64,000 bases of DNA from contig NZ_JAPWHB010000003.1 in assembly GCF_027214025.1 (NCBI RefSeq), positions 248,001 to 312,000 on the forward strand. Direction: 5' to 3'. The stretch is from Parahoeflea alexandrii (GTDB taxonomy: Bacteria > Pseudomonadota > Alphaproteobacteria > Rhizobiales > Rhizobiaceae). Shown one piece after another: positions 8,671 through 20,439 of the stretch. The first letter of the stretch is position 1, and the number at the start of each line of letters is the position of its first letter. Position numbers and translations under genes: made by a program. The notes beneath the pieces are model-generated. The model saw only the letters and a program-made list of their open reading frames with translations. It made no database searches and was not told the origin of the DNA.

Positions 8671-11287
8671 TGACGATCCTCTGGGGTACGACGATGAATT
8701 TGCGCGGCGGATTGCCTCCGGTGGCGTTCCGGACGAAATCGAGTGCCAGCACGGCTTGTTCCACGGCAGCTTGATCGGCATTGCGGTCGATTGTCAATTC
8801 ACCGCGTTTCTTGCCATTGATCTGCACCGGCATTGTGACCTGATCGTCCGTCACCAGGCTGGCGTCGTAGTCGGGCCACGGCGTCGTTGCCACCATGCCG
8901 TCATTGCCAAGCAATTTCCAGGTTTCTTCGGCGAGATGCGGCATCATCGGGGCAATCAGCAGCACCACCATGTTGGCCGCCTGCTTGCAGGCAGCCTTGA
9001 GCTCCGCATCAGCCTTGCCGGCAGCCACGTCCGAGAGGGGTGCTGCCAGCGTGTTGACCAGTTCGTAGAGCCGGGCCACCGCCTTGTTGAAGGCAAGCTT
9101 CTCGATATCCTCGCCGATCGCCTTGACGGTTTTGTGGGCGGCGCGCGAAACCGTCAGCGCCTGGCCGGCGGTTCCGGTCGCAGCTTCCACCTGGCTCAGT
9201 ACCGGTGCGGCCTCGCCGAGCAGGCGCCAGACGCGCTGGACAAAGCGATGGGCGCCCTCGACGCCGGCTTCGGTCCAGATCACGTCGCGATCCGGCGGAG
9301 AGTCCGAAAGCATGAAAAAGCGAGCCGTATCAGCACCATAGCTGTCGATGATATCGTCCGGATCGACCACGTTCTTCTTCGATTTGGACATTTTCTCGAT
9401 GGAGCCGATGGTCAGTGCTTCGCCGGTTCTGGCGTGGCGGGCCCGACGGACGCCTTCGGCTTCCTCGATCACCACCTCGGCCGGAGCAACCCATTCCGGT
9501 TTGCCTTCACCGCCGGTGCGATAGGTTTCGTGCACAACCATGCCTTGCGTGAACAGGCCGCGGAACGGTTCCTTCAGGTCGACATGGCCGGTCTGGCGCA
9601 TGGCGCGGGTGAAGAAGCGGGAATAGAGCAGGTGCAGGATCGCATGCTCGATGCCGCCGATATACTGATCAACCGGCAGCCAGGCGCTGGCAACGGCAGG
9701 ATCTGTCGGGGTGTCGTGGCGGGGTGCGGTGAAACGGGCGAAATACCACGACGAATCGACGAAGGTGTCCATCGTGTCGGTTTCCCGCCGCGCTGCCTTG
9801 CCGCAGGCGGGGCAATCGACATGTTTCCAGGTCGGATGATGGTCGAGCGGGTTGCCCGGCTTCTCCAGCGTGATGTCATCGGGCAGCTGTACCGGAAGAT
9901 CCTTAGCCGGCACCGGAACCACGCCGCAATCATCGCAATGGATCACCGGGATCGGCGCGCCCCAATAGCGCTGGCGCGACAGGCCCCAGTCGCGCAGGCG
10001 GAAATTGGTCTTGCGGGCGGCCTGCGGCGCGTTGCCGAGCGTTTTTGCTTCCAGCCGGGCGGCGATGGCGCTGAAGGCCGCATCTGGGGTCATGCCGTCA
10101 AGATCACGCGAATTGATCATCACGCCGTCGCCGACATAGGCAGTGTCGGTGATGACGAAGCTTGCCGCGTCTGCATCGGCCGGCATGACGACCGGTGTCA
10201 CCGGCAGATTGTACTTGCGGGCGAAATCGAGGTCGCGCTGGTCGCCGGAGGGGCAGCCGAAGATGGCGCCGGTGCCGTAATCCATCAGCACGAAATTGGC
10301 GATGTAGACCGGAACGGTCCATTCCGGATCGAGCGGGTGGACAACGTTGATGGCCGTCTTGAAGCCGATCTTTTCCGCCGTTTCAAGGGCGGCCAAAGAG
10401 GTGCCTGCGCGGCGGCACTGATCGCAGAACTCGGCAACCGCCGGATCCTTGGCGGCCAGTTCTTTTGCCAATGGATGGTCGGCGGCGATTGCCAGGAACG
10501 AGGCGCCGTAAAGCGTGTCCGGCCGCGTGGTGTAGACCTCGATGTCGGTGGCGCCGCCGGCCGCCGCCGGATCGGCGATTTCCCAGCGCAGCGAAAGGCC
10601 TTCGGACTTGCCGATCCAGTTCTTCTGCATCAGCCGGACCTTTTCCGGCCACTGGTCGAGTTCATCGAGCGAGGCCAGCAGATCCTCCGCGAAATCCGAA
10701 ATCCGGAAGAACCATTGCGTCAGTTCGCGTTGTTCGACCAGCGCGCCCGAGCGCCAGCCGCGACCGTCGATGACCTGCTCGTTGGCGAGAACCGTCATGT
10801 CGACCGGATCCCAGTTGACCTTGGAATTGCGGCGGTAGATCAGGCCGGCGGCGAGAAAGTCCAGAAACAGCGCCTGCTGCTGCTTGTAGTAGTCGACGTC
10901 GCAGGTGGCGAACTCCCGGCTCCAGTCGAGCGAAAGGCCCATCGACTTGAGCTGCTTGCGCATGGCGTCGATGTTGGCGTAGGTCCAGTCGCGCGGATGC
11001 ACCTTGTTCTGGATTGCGGCATTTTCGGCCGGCATGCCGAACGCATCCCAGCCCATTGGGTGGAGCACATTGAAACCACGGGCGCGCTTGTAGCGGGCGA
11101 CCACATCTCCCATGGCATAGTTGCGGACGTGACCCATGTGGATCCGGCCGGACGGATAGGGGAACATCTCCAGCACGTAGTATTTCGGGGCCGGACTGTC
11201 GTTGTCCGTCTCGAAAATGCGTGCCTCTTCCCACATGCGCTGCCAGCGGATTTCCGCCTGTTTGGGATTGTATCGTTCAATTGCCAT
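8657..11287 (-). CDS. leuS: Leucyl-tRNA synthetase
   Basis: LeuS charges tRNA-Leu with leucine in the cytoplasm. The protein has 876 residues, the normal bacterial length. The class I signature HMGH is at 50-53 within [15 protein letters not shown]. An editing (CP1) domain lies in the middle, and KMSKS occurs in [14 protein letters not shown] before the anticodon-binding domain. It heads the minus-strand run leuS-lptE-holA, and its stop overlaps the lptE start. A 903-residue open frame on the opposite strand is only a shadow of this GC-rich gene. Confidence 0.98.
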   Translation of the reverse strand: MAIERYNPKQAEIRWQRMWEEARIFETDNDSPAPKYYVLEMFPYPSGRIHMGHVRNYAMGDVVARYKRARGFNVLHPMGWDAFGMPAENAAIQNKVHPRDWTYANIDAMRKQLKSMGLSLDWSREFATCDVDYYKQQQALFLDFLAAGLIYRRNSKVNWDPVDMTVLANEQVIDGRGWRSGALVEQRELTQWFFRISDFAEDLLASLDELDQWPEKVRLMQKNWIGKSEGLSLRWEIADPAAAGGATDIEVYTTRPDTLYGASFLAIAADHPLAKELAAKDPAVAEFCDQCRRAGTSLAALETAEKIGFKTAINVVHPLDPEWTVPVYIANFVLMDYGTGAIFGCPSGDQRDLDFARKYNLPVTPVVMPADADAASFVITDTAYVGDGVMINSRDLDGMTPDAAFSAIAARLEAKTLGNAPQAARKTNFRLRDWGLSRQRYWGAPIPVIHCDDCGVVPVPAKDLPVQLPDDITLEKPGNPLDHHPTWKHVDCPACGKAARRETDTMDTFVDSSWYFARFTAPRHDTPTDPAVASAWLPVDQYIGGIEHAILHLLYSRFFTRAMRQTGHVDLKEPFRGLFTQGMVVHETYRTGGEGKPEWVAPAEVVIEEAEGVRRARHARTGEALTIGSIEKMSKSKKNVVDPDDIIDSYGADTARFFMLSDSPPDRDVIWTEAGVEGAHRFVQRVWRLLGEAAPVLSQVEAATGTAGQALTVSRAAHKTVKAIGEDIEKLAFNKAVARLYELVNTLAAPLSDVAAGKADAELKAACKQAANMVVLLIAPMMPHLAEETWKLLGNDGMVATTPWPDYDASLVTDDQVTMPVQINGKKRGELTIDRNADQAAVEQAVLALDFVRNATGGNPPRKFIVVPQRIVNVVV

Positions 11288-11495
11288 AGAGGATCACCAG
11301 AAAACCTGTCGGATTTTGTCGCGACCTTCACCATGAAACCCGCCAAGCGTCAACCATTGAGCGGTCCCAAGGGCCAAGTTCGGGGCTGTCCGGCAAATCG
11401 GTGCGGACGCATCATCAGCGGCAAACGTGTTCGCGGGCCGATTGGCAAGCCGTCCGGGCTGCGCTAACACCTCTGTCAGAGTTGCAGGCAAATGA

Positions 11496-12167
11496 ATGGA
11501 GCACGGCGTGAGCGCACGGGAAAACCTTGAGAAGGTGCGCGCGGCAATAGCCGCGGCAGAAACCGAAGCGGCAAGAGAAAGCGGCGCGGTGCGGCTGGTT
11601 GCGGTCTCCAAGACAAAGTCCGCTGACGAGATCCGTCCGGTGATCGACGCCGGGCAACGGGTGTTCGGCGAAAACCGGGTGCAGGAGGCGCAATCGAAAT
11701 GGCCCGGGCTGAAGGCTGAGACAGCCGGGATCGAACTTCATCTCATCGGCCCGCTGCAATCCAACAAGACAGCCGATGCAATTGCGCTGTTCGACGTCAT
11801 TCAGACTGTCGACAGGGACAAGATTGCCAGGGAAATCGCGCGGGAAATCAAGAAACAGGACAGGCATCCGGGTCTCTACGTCCAGGTCAACACCGGATCC
11901 GAGCCGCAAAAGGCGGGGATCGAGCCGGAGGCGGCAGGCGGATTCATTGCCATGTGCCGCGATGAACTTGGCCTGAAGATCACCGGCCTGATGTGCATTC
12001 CGCCGGTGGACGAGAATCCGGGCCCGCATTTTGCGCTGCTCGCAAAGATCGCCCGCGAGAACGATATCGATACGCTGTCGATGGGCATGTCGGACGATTT
12101 CGAGACAGCCATTGCCTTTGGCGCAACCGAGGTGAGGGTCGGATCGGCAATTTTCGGCGCGCGCTAA
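11496..12167 (+). CDS. YggS-family pyridoxal phosphate-binding protein
   Basis: This is a PLP homeostasis protein of the YggS/PROSC family: a single TIM-barrel protein carrying PLP on a Lys but with no known catalytic reaction. The protein has 223 residues. The PLP-lysine lies in LVAVSKTKSADEI (about 28-40), and the family motif FGENRVQEAQSK follows. A GTG at 11508 with GGAG at 11498-11501 is a plausible alternative start and would remove four residues. The gene diverges from leuS with a 208-base gap. A pyridoxal kinase lies elsewhere in the window at about 33 kb. Confidence 0.93.
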   Translation: MEHGVSARENLEKVRAAIAAAETEAARESGAVRLVAVSKTKSADEIRPVIDAGQRVFGENRVQEAQSKWPGLKAETAGIELHLIGPLQSNKTADAIALFDVIQTVDRDKIAREIAREIKKQDRHPGLYVQVNTGSEPQKAGIEPEAAGGFIAMCRDELGLKITGLMCIPPVDENPGPHFALLAKIARENDIDTLSMGMSDDFETAIAFGATEVRVGSAIFGAR

Positions 12168-12308
12168 TCGATTTGATGCAATGACCTAGCCCATCGTCTA
12201 GTTTTCGCCGTCCGCCGACAGGCATAGGGTGCCGGCAAATTCGGGGTGTCGACCATTTCCACGCCAGCATTGGTGTGCCCGGTCGACGTGTTTAGGGAGG
12301 AAATTGTC

Positions 12309-14219
12309 ATGGCGAGCCGTTATGGTGAGGTCTACGAAAGCTGGCGCAAGAACCCCGAGGGGTTTTGGATGGAGCAGGCCGAGGCAATCGATTGGTTCAC
12401 GAAGCCGGAGAGAGTGTTTGATCCTGGTCTCGGGGTCTATGGCGGCTGGTATCCGGACGGCGTCACCAACACCTGCTTCAATTGCCTGGACCGCCATGTT
12501 GCCGGCGGGCGGGGGGATCAGGCGGCGCTGATCTATGACAGCCCGATCACCGGCGCCAAGCGTACCATCAGCTACGCGGCGATGCTTTCCGAAGTTGAGG
12601 CATTCGCCGGAGCGCTCTCCGACAAGGGCATCGGCAAGGGCGACCGGATCGTCATCTACATGCCGATGGTGCCCGAGGCGATCGTGGCGATGCTGGCCTG
12701 CGCGCGGCTTGGCGCAGTGCATTCCGTTGTGTTTGGCGGTTTTGCCGCAACAGAGCTTGCGACCCGTATCGAAGACAGCAAGGCAAAACTGATCGTCAGC
12801 GCCTCCTGCGGTATCGAACCGGGCCGGATCGTCGCCTACAAGCCGTTGCTCGACGCAGCGATAGAGCATTCGCACCACAAGCCGGAAGCTACGATCGTGC
12901 TGCAGCGCGAGCAGCACCGCTGCGACCTGATCGAGGGGCGGGATTTCGATTACGCCGAGCTGATTGCCGCCAATGCCGGCCGGAAAGTTGCCTGCACGCC
13001 GGTCAAGGCCACCGATCCGCTCTACGTTCTCTACACGTCGGGAACGACCGGACAGCCGAAGGGCGTGGTGCGCGACAATGGCGGCCACATGGCAGCGCTC
13101 TACTGGTCGATGCATGCGATGTACGGCGTCAAGCCGGGCGAAGTGTTCTGGGCTGCATCCGATATCGGCTGGGTGGTTGGCCATTCCTACATCGTCTATG
13201 CGCCGTTGCTGCACGGCAACACCACGATCGTGTTCGAAGGCAAGCCGGTGGGCACGCCGGATGCCGGCACCTTCTGGCGGGTGATTTCCGAGCACGATGT
13301 CGCGGTGCTGTTCACCGCGCCGACGGCGTTTCGCGCCATCCGCAAGGAAGACCCAGAAGGCCGCTTCATCGGCAAATACGATCTTTCCGGCTTCAGGGCG
13401 TTGTTCCTGGCCGGAGAGCGGGCGGATCCCGACACGATCCAGTGGGCCGAGCGGATGCTCAACGTGCCGGTCATCGATCACTGGTGGCAGACGGAAACCG
13501 GCTGGACCATCGCCGGTAACCCGATGGGCCTTGGCCTGCTGCCGGTGAAATACGGCTCGCCTGCAGTGCCGATGCCTGGATACGACGTGCAGGTGCTCGA
13601 CGATGCCGGTCATCCGGTCCCGGCCGGGACGCTGGGCAACATCGTGGTCAAATTGCCGCTGCCGCCGGGATGCCTGCCGACCTTGTGGAATGCAGAGAAC
13701 CGGTTTCGCGACGCCTATCTGATGGAGTTTCCCGGATACTACAAAACCGCCGACGCCGGGTTCGTCGACGAGGATGGCTACCTTTTCATCATGGCGCGCA
13801 CGGATGACATTATCAACGTGGCCGGCCACCGGCTGTCGACCGGCGGTATGGAAGAAGCCGTATCGGGCCATCCGGACGTGGTGGAATGCGCGGTGATCGG
13901 CATTGCCGACAGCATGAAGGGCCAGATCCCCGCCGGTTTCATTGTCATCAACAACACCAATGGCCGCAGCGACGAGGAGGTGGAGAAGGAAGTGGTGAAG
14001 CTGGTCCGCGACCAGATCGGACCTGTGGCCGCGTTCAAGACGGTGATGGTGGTCAAGCGGCTTCCGAAGACACGTTCCGGCAAGATCCTGCGGGCGACCA
14101 TGCAAAAGATCGCCGATGGCGAGGCCTGGAAGATGCCTGCGACCATCGACGATCCCGGGGTTCTCGATGAAATCGCCGATGTTCTGGCAAAGCGCGGGAT
14201 TGCTCGGAAGAGCGATTGA
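12309..14219 (+). CDS. prpE: Propionyl-CoA synthetase (PrpE type)
   Basis: An AMP-forming acyl-CoA synthetase that activates propionate, and probably acetate, to the CoA thioester. The ATG at 12309 has a strong GGGAGG at 12294-12299 and gives 636 residues. The P-loop TSGTTGQPKGVVRDNGGH (from about residue 243) carries the RDNGGH variant that is typical of PrpE and not Acs. The conserved C-terminal [10 protein letters not shown] contains the Lys that is acetylated in this family. No methylcitrate genes are nearby; an SDR gene follows. Substrate choice is inferred from sequence type only. Confidence 0.88.
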   Translation: MASRYGEVYESWRKNPEGFWMEQAEAIDWFTKPERVFDPGLGVYGGWYPDGVTNTCFNCLDRHVAGGRGDQAALIYDSPITGAKRTISYAAMLSEVEAFAGALSDKGIGKGDRIVIYMPMVPEAIVAMLACARLGAVHSVVFGGFAATELATRIEDSKAKLIVSASCGIEPGRIVAYKPLLDAAIEHSHHKPEATIVLQREQHRCDLIEGRDFDYAELIAANAGRKVACTPVKATDPLYVLYTSGTTGQPKGVVRDNGGHMAALYWSMHAMYGVKPGEVFWAASDIGWVVGHSYIVYAPLLHGNTTIVFEGKPVGTPDAGTFWRVISEHDVAVLFTAPTAFRAIRKEDPEGRFIGKYDLSGFRALFLAGERADPDTIQWAERMLNVPVIDHWWQTETGWTIAGNPMGLGLLPVKYGSPAVPMPGYDVQVLDDAGHPVPAGTLGNIVVKLPLPPGCLPTLWNAENRFRDAYLMEFPGYYKTADAGFVDEDGYLFIMARTDDIINVAGHRLSTGGMEEAVSGHPDVVECAVIGIADSMKGQIPAGFIVINNTNGRSDEEVEKEVVKLVRDQIGPVAAFKTVMVVKRLPKTRSGKILRATMQKIADGEAWKMPATIDDPGVLDEIADVLAKRGIARKSD

Positions 14220-14374
14220 CCTCGCGTTCCGTCCGGGTCAATGTCCCGCCGTTTCGCTGCCGCATCAGCCCGGATATCGGTTTCCGCTTGTCCGGCTGGT
14301 GCCTGCAATCGACTGTTTAGAGCGATCGATGCGCCTGATGTCTGGCGCGCGGGCCTCTATGAAAGGGAAAAATC

Positions 14375-15160
14375 ATGAGACTGGATGGACGAACAGCCAT
14401 TGTGACCGGTGGCGCCAAGGGGATCGGGCTGGCCATCGTGCGCCGCCTGGCGGCCGAAGGCGCCAGGGTGATGATCGCCGATATTGACGAGGCCGCGGGT
14501 GCCGCCGCAGTGGAAGCGGTTTCAGGCGATGGCGAGGTGCGGTTCACGGCCACCGATGTGTCCGAACGGCTTGATGTGCACAATCTGGTGGCCAAGACGA
14601 TCGATGCCTTCGGTTCGATCAATGCGCTGGTCAACAATGCCGGCATCGTTCACGCCGCCGATTTTCTCGACATCGAGGAGGCCGATTTTGATCGGGTGCT
14701 GGGCGTCAACCTGAAGAGCGCGTTCCTGTGCGGGCAGGCCGTGGCGCGGCACATGGTGGAGCAGATCGCCAACGGCGAAGAGCCGGGCTCGATCGTCAAC
14801 ATGTCCTCGATCAACGACACGTTCGCCATCGCCAACCAGGTGCCCTACTCGGTGTCCAAGGGTGGCGTGAGCCAGCTGACCAAGGTGATGGCGCTGTCGC
14901 TGGCGCCGCACGGCATCCGCGTCAACGCGGTCGGGCCGGGCTCGATCATGACCGACCTGCTTGCGACCGTTGTCGACAACGCGGAAGCCCGCAACCGGAT
15001 CCTGTCGCGCACGCCGCTCGGCCGTGTCGGCGAGCCTTCGGAAATCGCGGCTGTGACCGCATTCCTGCTGTCGGGCGATGCCAGCTACATTACCGGCCAG
15101 ACAATCTATGCCGATGGCGGCCGCATGCCGTTGAACTACACGGTCCCGGTCAAGGAATAG
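14375..15160 (+). CDS. SDR family oxidoreductase
   Basis: A classical short-chain dehydrogenase/reductase of 261 residues. The cofactor motif TGGAKGIG is at about 11-18, NNAG is at about 88-91, and the catalytic Tyr158-x3-Lys162 lies in YSVSKGG. An acidic Asp after the second strand (MIADID) points to NAD(H) over NADP(H). A purine-rich ribosome binding site precedes the ATG. The gene is 155 bases after prpE on the same strand and ends at a strong terminator, so co-transcription is possible. The substrate cannot be told from sequence. Confidence 0.9.
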   Translation: MRLDGRTAIVTGGAKGIGLAIVRRLAAEGARVMIADIDEAAGAAAVEAVSGDGEVRFTATDVSERLDVHNLVAKTIDAFGSINALVNNAGIVHAADFLDIEEADFDRVLGVNLKSAFLCGQAVARHMVEQIANGEEPGSIVNMSSINDTFAIANQVPYSVSKGGVSQLTKVMALSLAPHGIRVNAVGPGSIMTDLLATVVDNAEARNRILSRTPLGRVGEPSEIAAVTAFLLSGDASYITGQTIYADGGRMPLNYTVPVKE

Positions 15161-15216
15161 CCGGGTTCCGATACAAGACAGCCAGGATGGCAGGGACGAC
15201 CTGCCGACCAAACAAA

Positions 15217-15241
15217 AAAGGCCCGGCGATGCCGGGCCTTT
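15217..15241. terminator. Bidirectional intrinsic terminator between the SDR gene and the DUF1013 gene
   Basis: A perfect 11-base-pair stem (AAAGGCCCGGC with GCCGGGCCTTT) closes a 3-base loop. An A-run precedes it and Ts end it, so it can work on both strands. It lies between convergent genes. Confidence 0.85.
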
Positions 15242-15325
15242 CGCATTGTGATCTGGAAACTCGCCGAAACAGGGAAGATGCTGCGAGTTCAAGCTGTCCG
15301 GGCGTCCAAAGGGACCGACGACATC

Positions 15326-16018
15326 CTAGTTGTCGTCTTCGTCTTCCGGTTCGGTGCGCTTCATCGAGGACAGTTTGGCGAAAACTGCATCGGCATCGAT
15401 TTCCTTCTCGCCTTCGTCCTCGACCGGCATTTCCACTTCGGTTTCACGCGCCGAAACCAGCACGCTGCCATGTTCGGCATCGCCGAGCGCGGCGCGGTTC
15501 TTGGAGGCGCGCTCGACTTCCAGGTCGAGATCGATCTGGGTGCACAGGCCCAGCGTCACCGGATCCATCGGCGTCAGATTGGCGGCGTTCCAGTGGGTGC
15601 GGCCGCGGATCTGCTCGATGGTCGACTTGGTGGTGCCGACCAGGCGCGAAACCTGGGCGTCCTTGAGTTCGGGATGGTTGCGCACCAGCCAGAGGATGGC
15701 ATTGGGCCGGTCCTGGCGCTTGGACACCGGGGTGTAGCGCGGTCCCTTGCGCTTGGACTCGGGAACGCGAACCTTGGGCTCGGAGAGCTTCAGCTTGAGA
15801 TCGGGGTTGGCCTCCGCCGCCGAGATCTCTTCGCGGGACAGCTGTCCGGTGGCGATCGGGTCGAGGCCCTTGATGCCCTGCGAGGCCTCGCCGTCGGCGA
15901 TTGCCTTCACCTCGAGCGGGTGAAGCTTGCAGAACTGCGCGATCTGGTCGAAGCTCAGTGCGGTGTTGTCGACAAGCCAGACGGCGGTCGCCTTAGGCAT
16001 GAGAAGCTGCTGTGCCAT
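15326..16018 (-). CDS. DUF1013 family protein, putative cell-cycle regulator (TrcR-like)
   Basis: A conserved alphaproteobacterial protein of the DUF1013 family; some databases name the family cell cycle transcriptional regulator TrcR. The ATG at 16018 gives 230 residues beginning MAQQLLMPKATAVWLVD. The N-terminal part resembles a helix-turn-helix (LSFDQIAQFCKLHPLEVKAI), and a second HTH-like segment is at LKDAQVSRLVGTTKSTIEQI. The tail is acidic (EPEDEDDN). The longer open frame to 16171 lacks family similarity. It diverges from acs across a 241-base gap that must hold both promoters. Confidence 0.85.
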   Translation of the reverse strand: MAQQLLMPKATAVWLVDNTALSFDQIAQFCKLHPLEVKAIADGEASQGIKGLDPIATGQLSREEISAAEANPDLKLKLSEPKVRVPESKRKGPRYTPVSKRQDRPNAILWLVRNHPELKDAQVSRLVGTTKSTIEQIRGRTHWNAANLTPMDPVTLGLCTQIDLDLEVERASKNRAALGDAEHGSVLVSARETEVEMPVEDEGEKEIDADAVFAKLSSMKRTEPEDEDDN

Positions 16019-16259
16019 GAATACAATCCTCCTGTCCGTCCGCTCCGGGGGCGCGGGCCGTGGATGAAACCACCATTTCCGGGAAATCGGCGTTCTTATA
16101 ACCGCAAGCCCGCAGAATTGCAATTGTCGGCGCATGGTTTCGCAAACCGGCCCAATGTCTAATTGCAGCAATGATTTGCGCTGGTATTAATGGTCGCCAT
16201 GGAAGCCGGGTTGCGTCTAAAATGTTCCAAGATGCATGTCCGTTAGTGAGGAGGGTTCA

Positions 16260-18212
<1,953 letters not shown>

Positions 18213-18253
18213 TTGATACCGCGGTCATCCGCGGAACGATCATAGAGAAGCAG

Positions 18254-18296
18254 AAGGCCCGTCCGGTGTTGCCGGTGCGGGCCTTTTCGTTTTTTG
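18254..18296 (+). terminator. Intrinsic terminator of acs
   Basis: AAGGCCCG (18254-18261) pairs with CGGGCCTT (18278-18285), with an inner CCGG/CCGG pairing, and is followed by T-rich sequence. It lies 42 bases after the acs stop. Confidence 0.85.
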
Positions 18297-18305
18297 CTTT
18301 TTTTA

Positions 18306-18334
18306 CTTGGCAAGGCCGGAAGAGTGCCCCACAT
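18306..18334 (+). promoter_or_regulatory. Possible sigma-70 type promoter for a small transcript
   Basis: CTTGGC (18306-18311) and CCACAT (18329-18334) are 17 bases apart. They partly match the rhizobial housekeeping pattern CTTGAC-N17-CTATAT (5 of 6 and 4 of 6). It lies just after the acs terminator and before the 21-codon ORF. This is a weak, context-based call. Confidence 0.4.
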
Positions 18335-18371
18335 TGTCAGTGTCTTCAACAACTGAAAAGGAGGTGATCTG

Positions 18372-18437
18372 ATGTCGAGTGATTCCCATAAGCCGGTTCG
18401 TGCGATACGGATTGCCGGACTTCGGAGCAGCCTCTGA
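18372..18437 (+). CDS. Possible 21-residue small protein or leader peptide
   Basis: A short ORF starting MSSDSHKPVRAIR and ending SSL then TGA. Just before it, AAAAGGAGGTGATC (18356-18369) is a nearly complete complement to the 16S rRNA 3' end, with the GGAGG core 7 bases from the ATG. Few genes in this window have as good a site. The peptide is basic (three Arg, one Lys) with no membrane segment. The possible promoter and a strong terminator make a free-standing transcript of about 200 bases. No same-strand gene follows closely, so a classical attenuator role looks unlikely. I do not recognise the peptide. Confidence 0.5.
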   Translation: MSSDSHKPVRAIRIAGLRSSL

Positions 18438-18514
18438 AGAGCCGGTAATACTGGCAAGTCCCGATCCATCAATGATGTGACCGGGCAGGCGTCCAACCGG
18501 CGCTGGAATTCACG

Positions 18515-18541
18515 AAGGCCACCCCTTGGGGTGGCCTTTTT
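18515..18541 (+). terminator. Strong intrinsic terminator after the 21-codon ORF
   Basis: AAGGCCACCCC (18515-18525) and GGGGTGGCCTT (18528-18538) form a perfect inverted repeat with a very small loop, then TTT. It points rightward, away from acs and after the mini-ORF. It also lies downstream of the minus-strand nuclease gene, where A-rich flanking is weaker. Confidence 0.85.
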
Positions 18542-18568
18542 GATGTTTGGCGGCGATCGCGCTGTTGT

Positions 18569-19045
18569 TTAGCCCTGCCCGGCGCATTGCGGCTTGTGGC
18601 GCTTGCCGCCCCGATAGGCGCGAGCCAGCCCGCTGTCCAGCATGGCGGCGGCGACATCACGGTTTCCCGCCTTCATGTCGGCCAGAACCCGTCCGTAGTA
18701 TTTGCCGCCCGAGACATTGATCAGCTCGACCGTGGGAAAGCCCGCCACCAGCCGTTCGAGCTCGTCGCGGGCCAGAAGAGCCGCAGTACGCTCATCGGCG
18801 CAGCGGGAGCGGCGTTCGGGCGTGTCAATGCCGCGCAAGCGGACCGAGACGCGGACCGCATGGCCTGGCCAGGGGTGAGCGTCAACCTCGATCGTGTCTC
18901 CGTCGATGATGCGGATGACTTGTGCGGTGACCGGGCCGGCAATGCTGCGCCACTGGTTTTCGCCGGCGGCAGCTGTCATCACCGGGCAACAGGCGAGGCC
19001 AAGTGTCAGAATGAATGCGGCAGGCAAGGGCGAATCGGTGATCAT
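18569..19045 (-). CDS. Thermonuclease-like (SNase domain) exported protein
   Basis: A staphylococcal-nuclease-fold protein of 158 residues, probably periplasmic. The N-terminus is hydrophobic (ITDSPLPAAFILTLGLACC) and looks like a signal sequence. The fold motifs IDGDTIEV and VRLRGIDTPER are present, with the metal/active-site Asp and Arg positions retained, and the later GKYYGRVLAD motif matches the second active-site Arg. It lies 48 bases after the DUF1674 gene on the same strand. Nuclease activity is inferred from the family. Confidence 0.85.
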   Translation of the reverse strand: MITDSPLPAAFILTLGLACCPVMTAAAGENQWRSIAGPVTAQVIRIIDGDTIEVDAHPWPGHAVRVSVRLRGIDTPERRSRCADERTAALLARDELERLVAGFPTVELINVSGGKYYGRVLADMKAGNRDVAAAMLDSGLARAYRGGKRHKPQCAGQG

Positions 19046-19093
19046 GATTACGGAATATATTCCTATATTCCGGTTCGATCAACTGCTTGCAGG

Positions 19094-19354
19094 TCAGAAA
19101 TCGATGGCGCGGCCGTTGATTTCCCAGTCGCCAAAGCGCGCCGGGTCGGCGCCGCCGCGTCCGCCGATTTCCCTTTCGGCCGCCCGGGTTTGCTGATCGC
19201 GGGCCTTTCGCCGGGCTTCCGCTTCCGCAAGAGCGCGCTGCGCCGCAGGGCTGAGCGGGCGCTTTTCCTCGCTTCCGATACTCTCTTCCGTCTGTCCGGC
19301 TGTGGCGGTGATAGTGGAGTTTTCCATATCGGCGGGATTTTCGTCGTTGCTCAT
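19094..19354 (-). CDS. DUF1674 protein, SDHAF4-like succinate dehydrogenase assembly factor
   Basis: An 86-residue soluble protein with a low-complexity charged first half (SEEKRPLSPAAQRALAEAEARRK). The second half ends in the diagnostic GGADPARFGDWEINGRAIDF. This C-terminal block is the DUF1674/SDHAF4 signature; the mitochondrial relative binds flavinylated SdhA and helps assemble complex II. No sdh genes are in the window, so the role is inferred from the family. It diverges from htpX with a 134-base gap. Confidence 0.85.
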   Translation of the reverse strand: MSNDENPADMENSTITATAGQTEESIGSEEKRPLSPAAQRALAEAEARRKARDQQTRAAEREIGGRGGADPARFGDWEINGRAIDF

Positions 19355-19488
19355 GGTCGGATCACCCGGTCTGGCGCTTTATTGAAGAACATCTTGCAGG
19401 ATCCCATATCTAGCCCCACAAGCGACGAAAACAAACCCTTGCGCCCTGGCAGGCAAAAGATGATAGGTCGCCGGAAAGGATGAGACGC

Positions 19489-20439
19489 ATGAACCTTGTT
19501 CGTACTGCAATGCTGATTGCCCTGATGACCGCCCTGTTCATGGGCGTGGGTTACATGATCGGTGGCACAGGCGGGATGATGATTGCTTTGGTGATCGCCG
19601 CCGCAATGAACCTGTTTTCCTACTGGAATTCGGACAAGATGGTGCTGCGCATGCATCATGCCGTGGAAGTCGACGAACGGACGGCGCCCGAGTTCCACCG
19701 GATTGTCGCCGACCTGGCGCAGAATGCCGGCCTGCCGATGCCGAAAGTCTATGTCATCCATAACCAGCAGCCGAACGCATTTGCGACCGGCCGAAATCCG
19801 GAAAACGCGGCCGTTGCGGCGTCGGTCGGCCTGCTCGAAACCTTGAGCGACGAGGAAGTCGCAGCCGTCATGGCGCATGAACTGGCGCATGTGCAGCACC
19901 GCGACACGCTGATCATGACGATCACCGCGACGCTGGCCGGCGCGATCTCGATGCTGGGCAATTTCGCGCTGTTCTTCGGCGGCAATCGCGACAACAACAA
20001 CAATCCGTTCGGCTTCATCGGTATCCTGGTGGCGATGATCGTGGCGCCCTTTGCGGCGATGCTGGTGCAGATGACGATCAGCCGGACCCGCGAATATGCC
20101 GCCGACAGGCGCGGCGCGGAAATCTGTGGTAATCCGCTCTGGCTGGCCTCGGCATTGCGCAAGATCGCGCTGGGCGCCGGACGTGTCGTCAACGAAGACG
20201 CCGAACGCAACCCGGCGACGGCGCACATGTTCATTATCAATCCGCTGAATGGTCAACGCATGGACAATCTGTTTTCAACCCACCCCGCAACGGAAAACCG
20301 CATTGCCGCGCTTGAAGCCATGGCCGGCGAGTTTGCGCAGGCGCGCGCGCCGCGTCCCGCCCGCCCGGCAGCGACGTCGGTTCCGCAAACCGGGCCCTGG
20401 GGCCGCGGCGATGCGCCTCGCAAGGGACCCTGGTCTTGA
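19489..20439 (+). CDS. htpX: Membrane zinc metalloprotease HtpX
   Basis: HtpX is an inner-membrane M48 protease in quality control of membrane proteins. I prefer the ATG at 19489 (316 residues, [19 protein letters not shown]), 8 bases after GGAAAGGA; an ATG at 19480 sits on that site. Two N-terminal membrane segments (about 5-45) precede HELAH at about 130-134, the zinc ligands and catalytic Glu. Two further membrane segments follow, and EYAADRRG supplies the third ligand. The C-terminal tail is Pro/Ala/Arg-rich. The stop overlaps the start of the next gene. Confidence 0.95.
   Translation: MNLVRTAMLIALMTALFMGVGYMIGGTGGMMIALVIAAAMNLFSYWNSDKMVLRMHHAVEVDERTAPEFHRIVADLAQNAGLPMPKVYVIHNQQPNAFATGRNPENAAVAASVGLLETLSDEEVAAVMAHELAHVQHRDTLIMTITATLAGAISMLGNFALFFGGNRDNNNNPFGFIGILVAMIVAPFAAMLVQMTISRTREYAADRRGAEICGNPLWLASALRKIALGAGRVVNEDAERNPATAHMFIINPLNGQRMDNLFSTHPATENRIAALEAMAGEFAQARAPRPARPAATSVPQTGPWGRGDAPRKGPWS

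Noticed and set aside
8756-11467. A 903-codon open frame on the plus strand opposite leuS
   Set aside because: It has no family features and mirrors the codon periodicity of leuS, which is complete with both class I signatures.
12198-14105. A 635-codon open frame opposite the propionyl-CoA synthetase
   Set aside because: It is a shadow of a GC-rich gene; the plus-strand protein has a strong ribosome site and full motifs.
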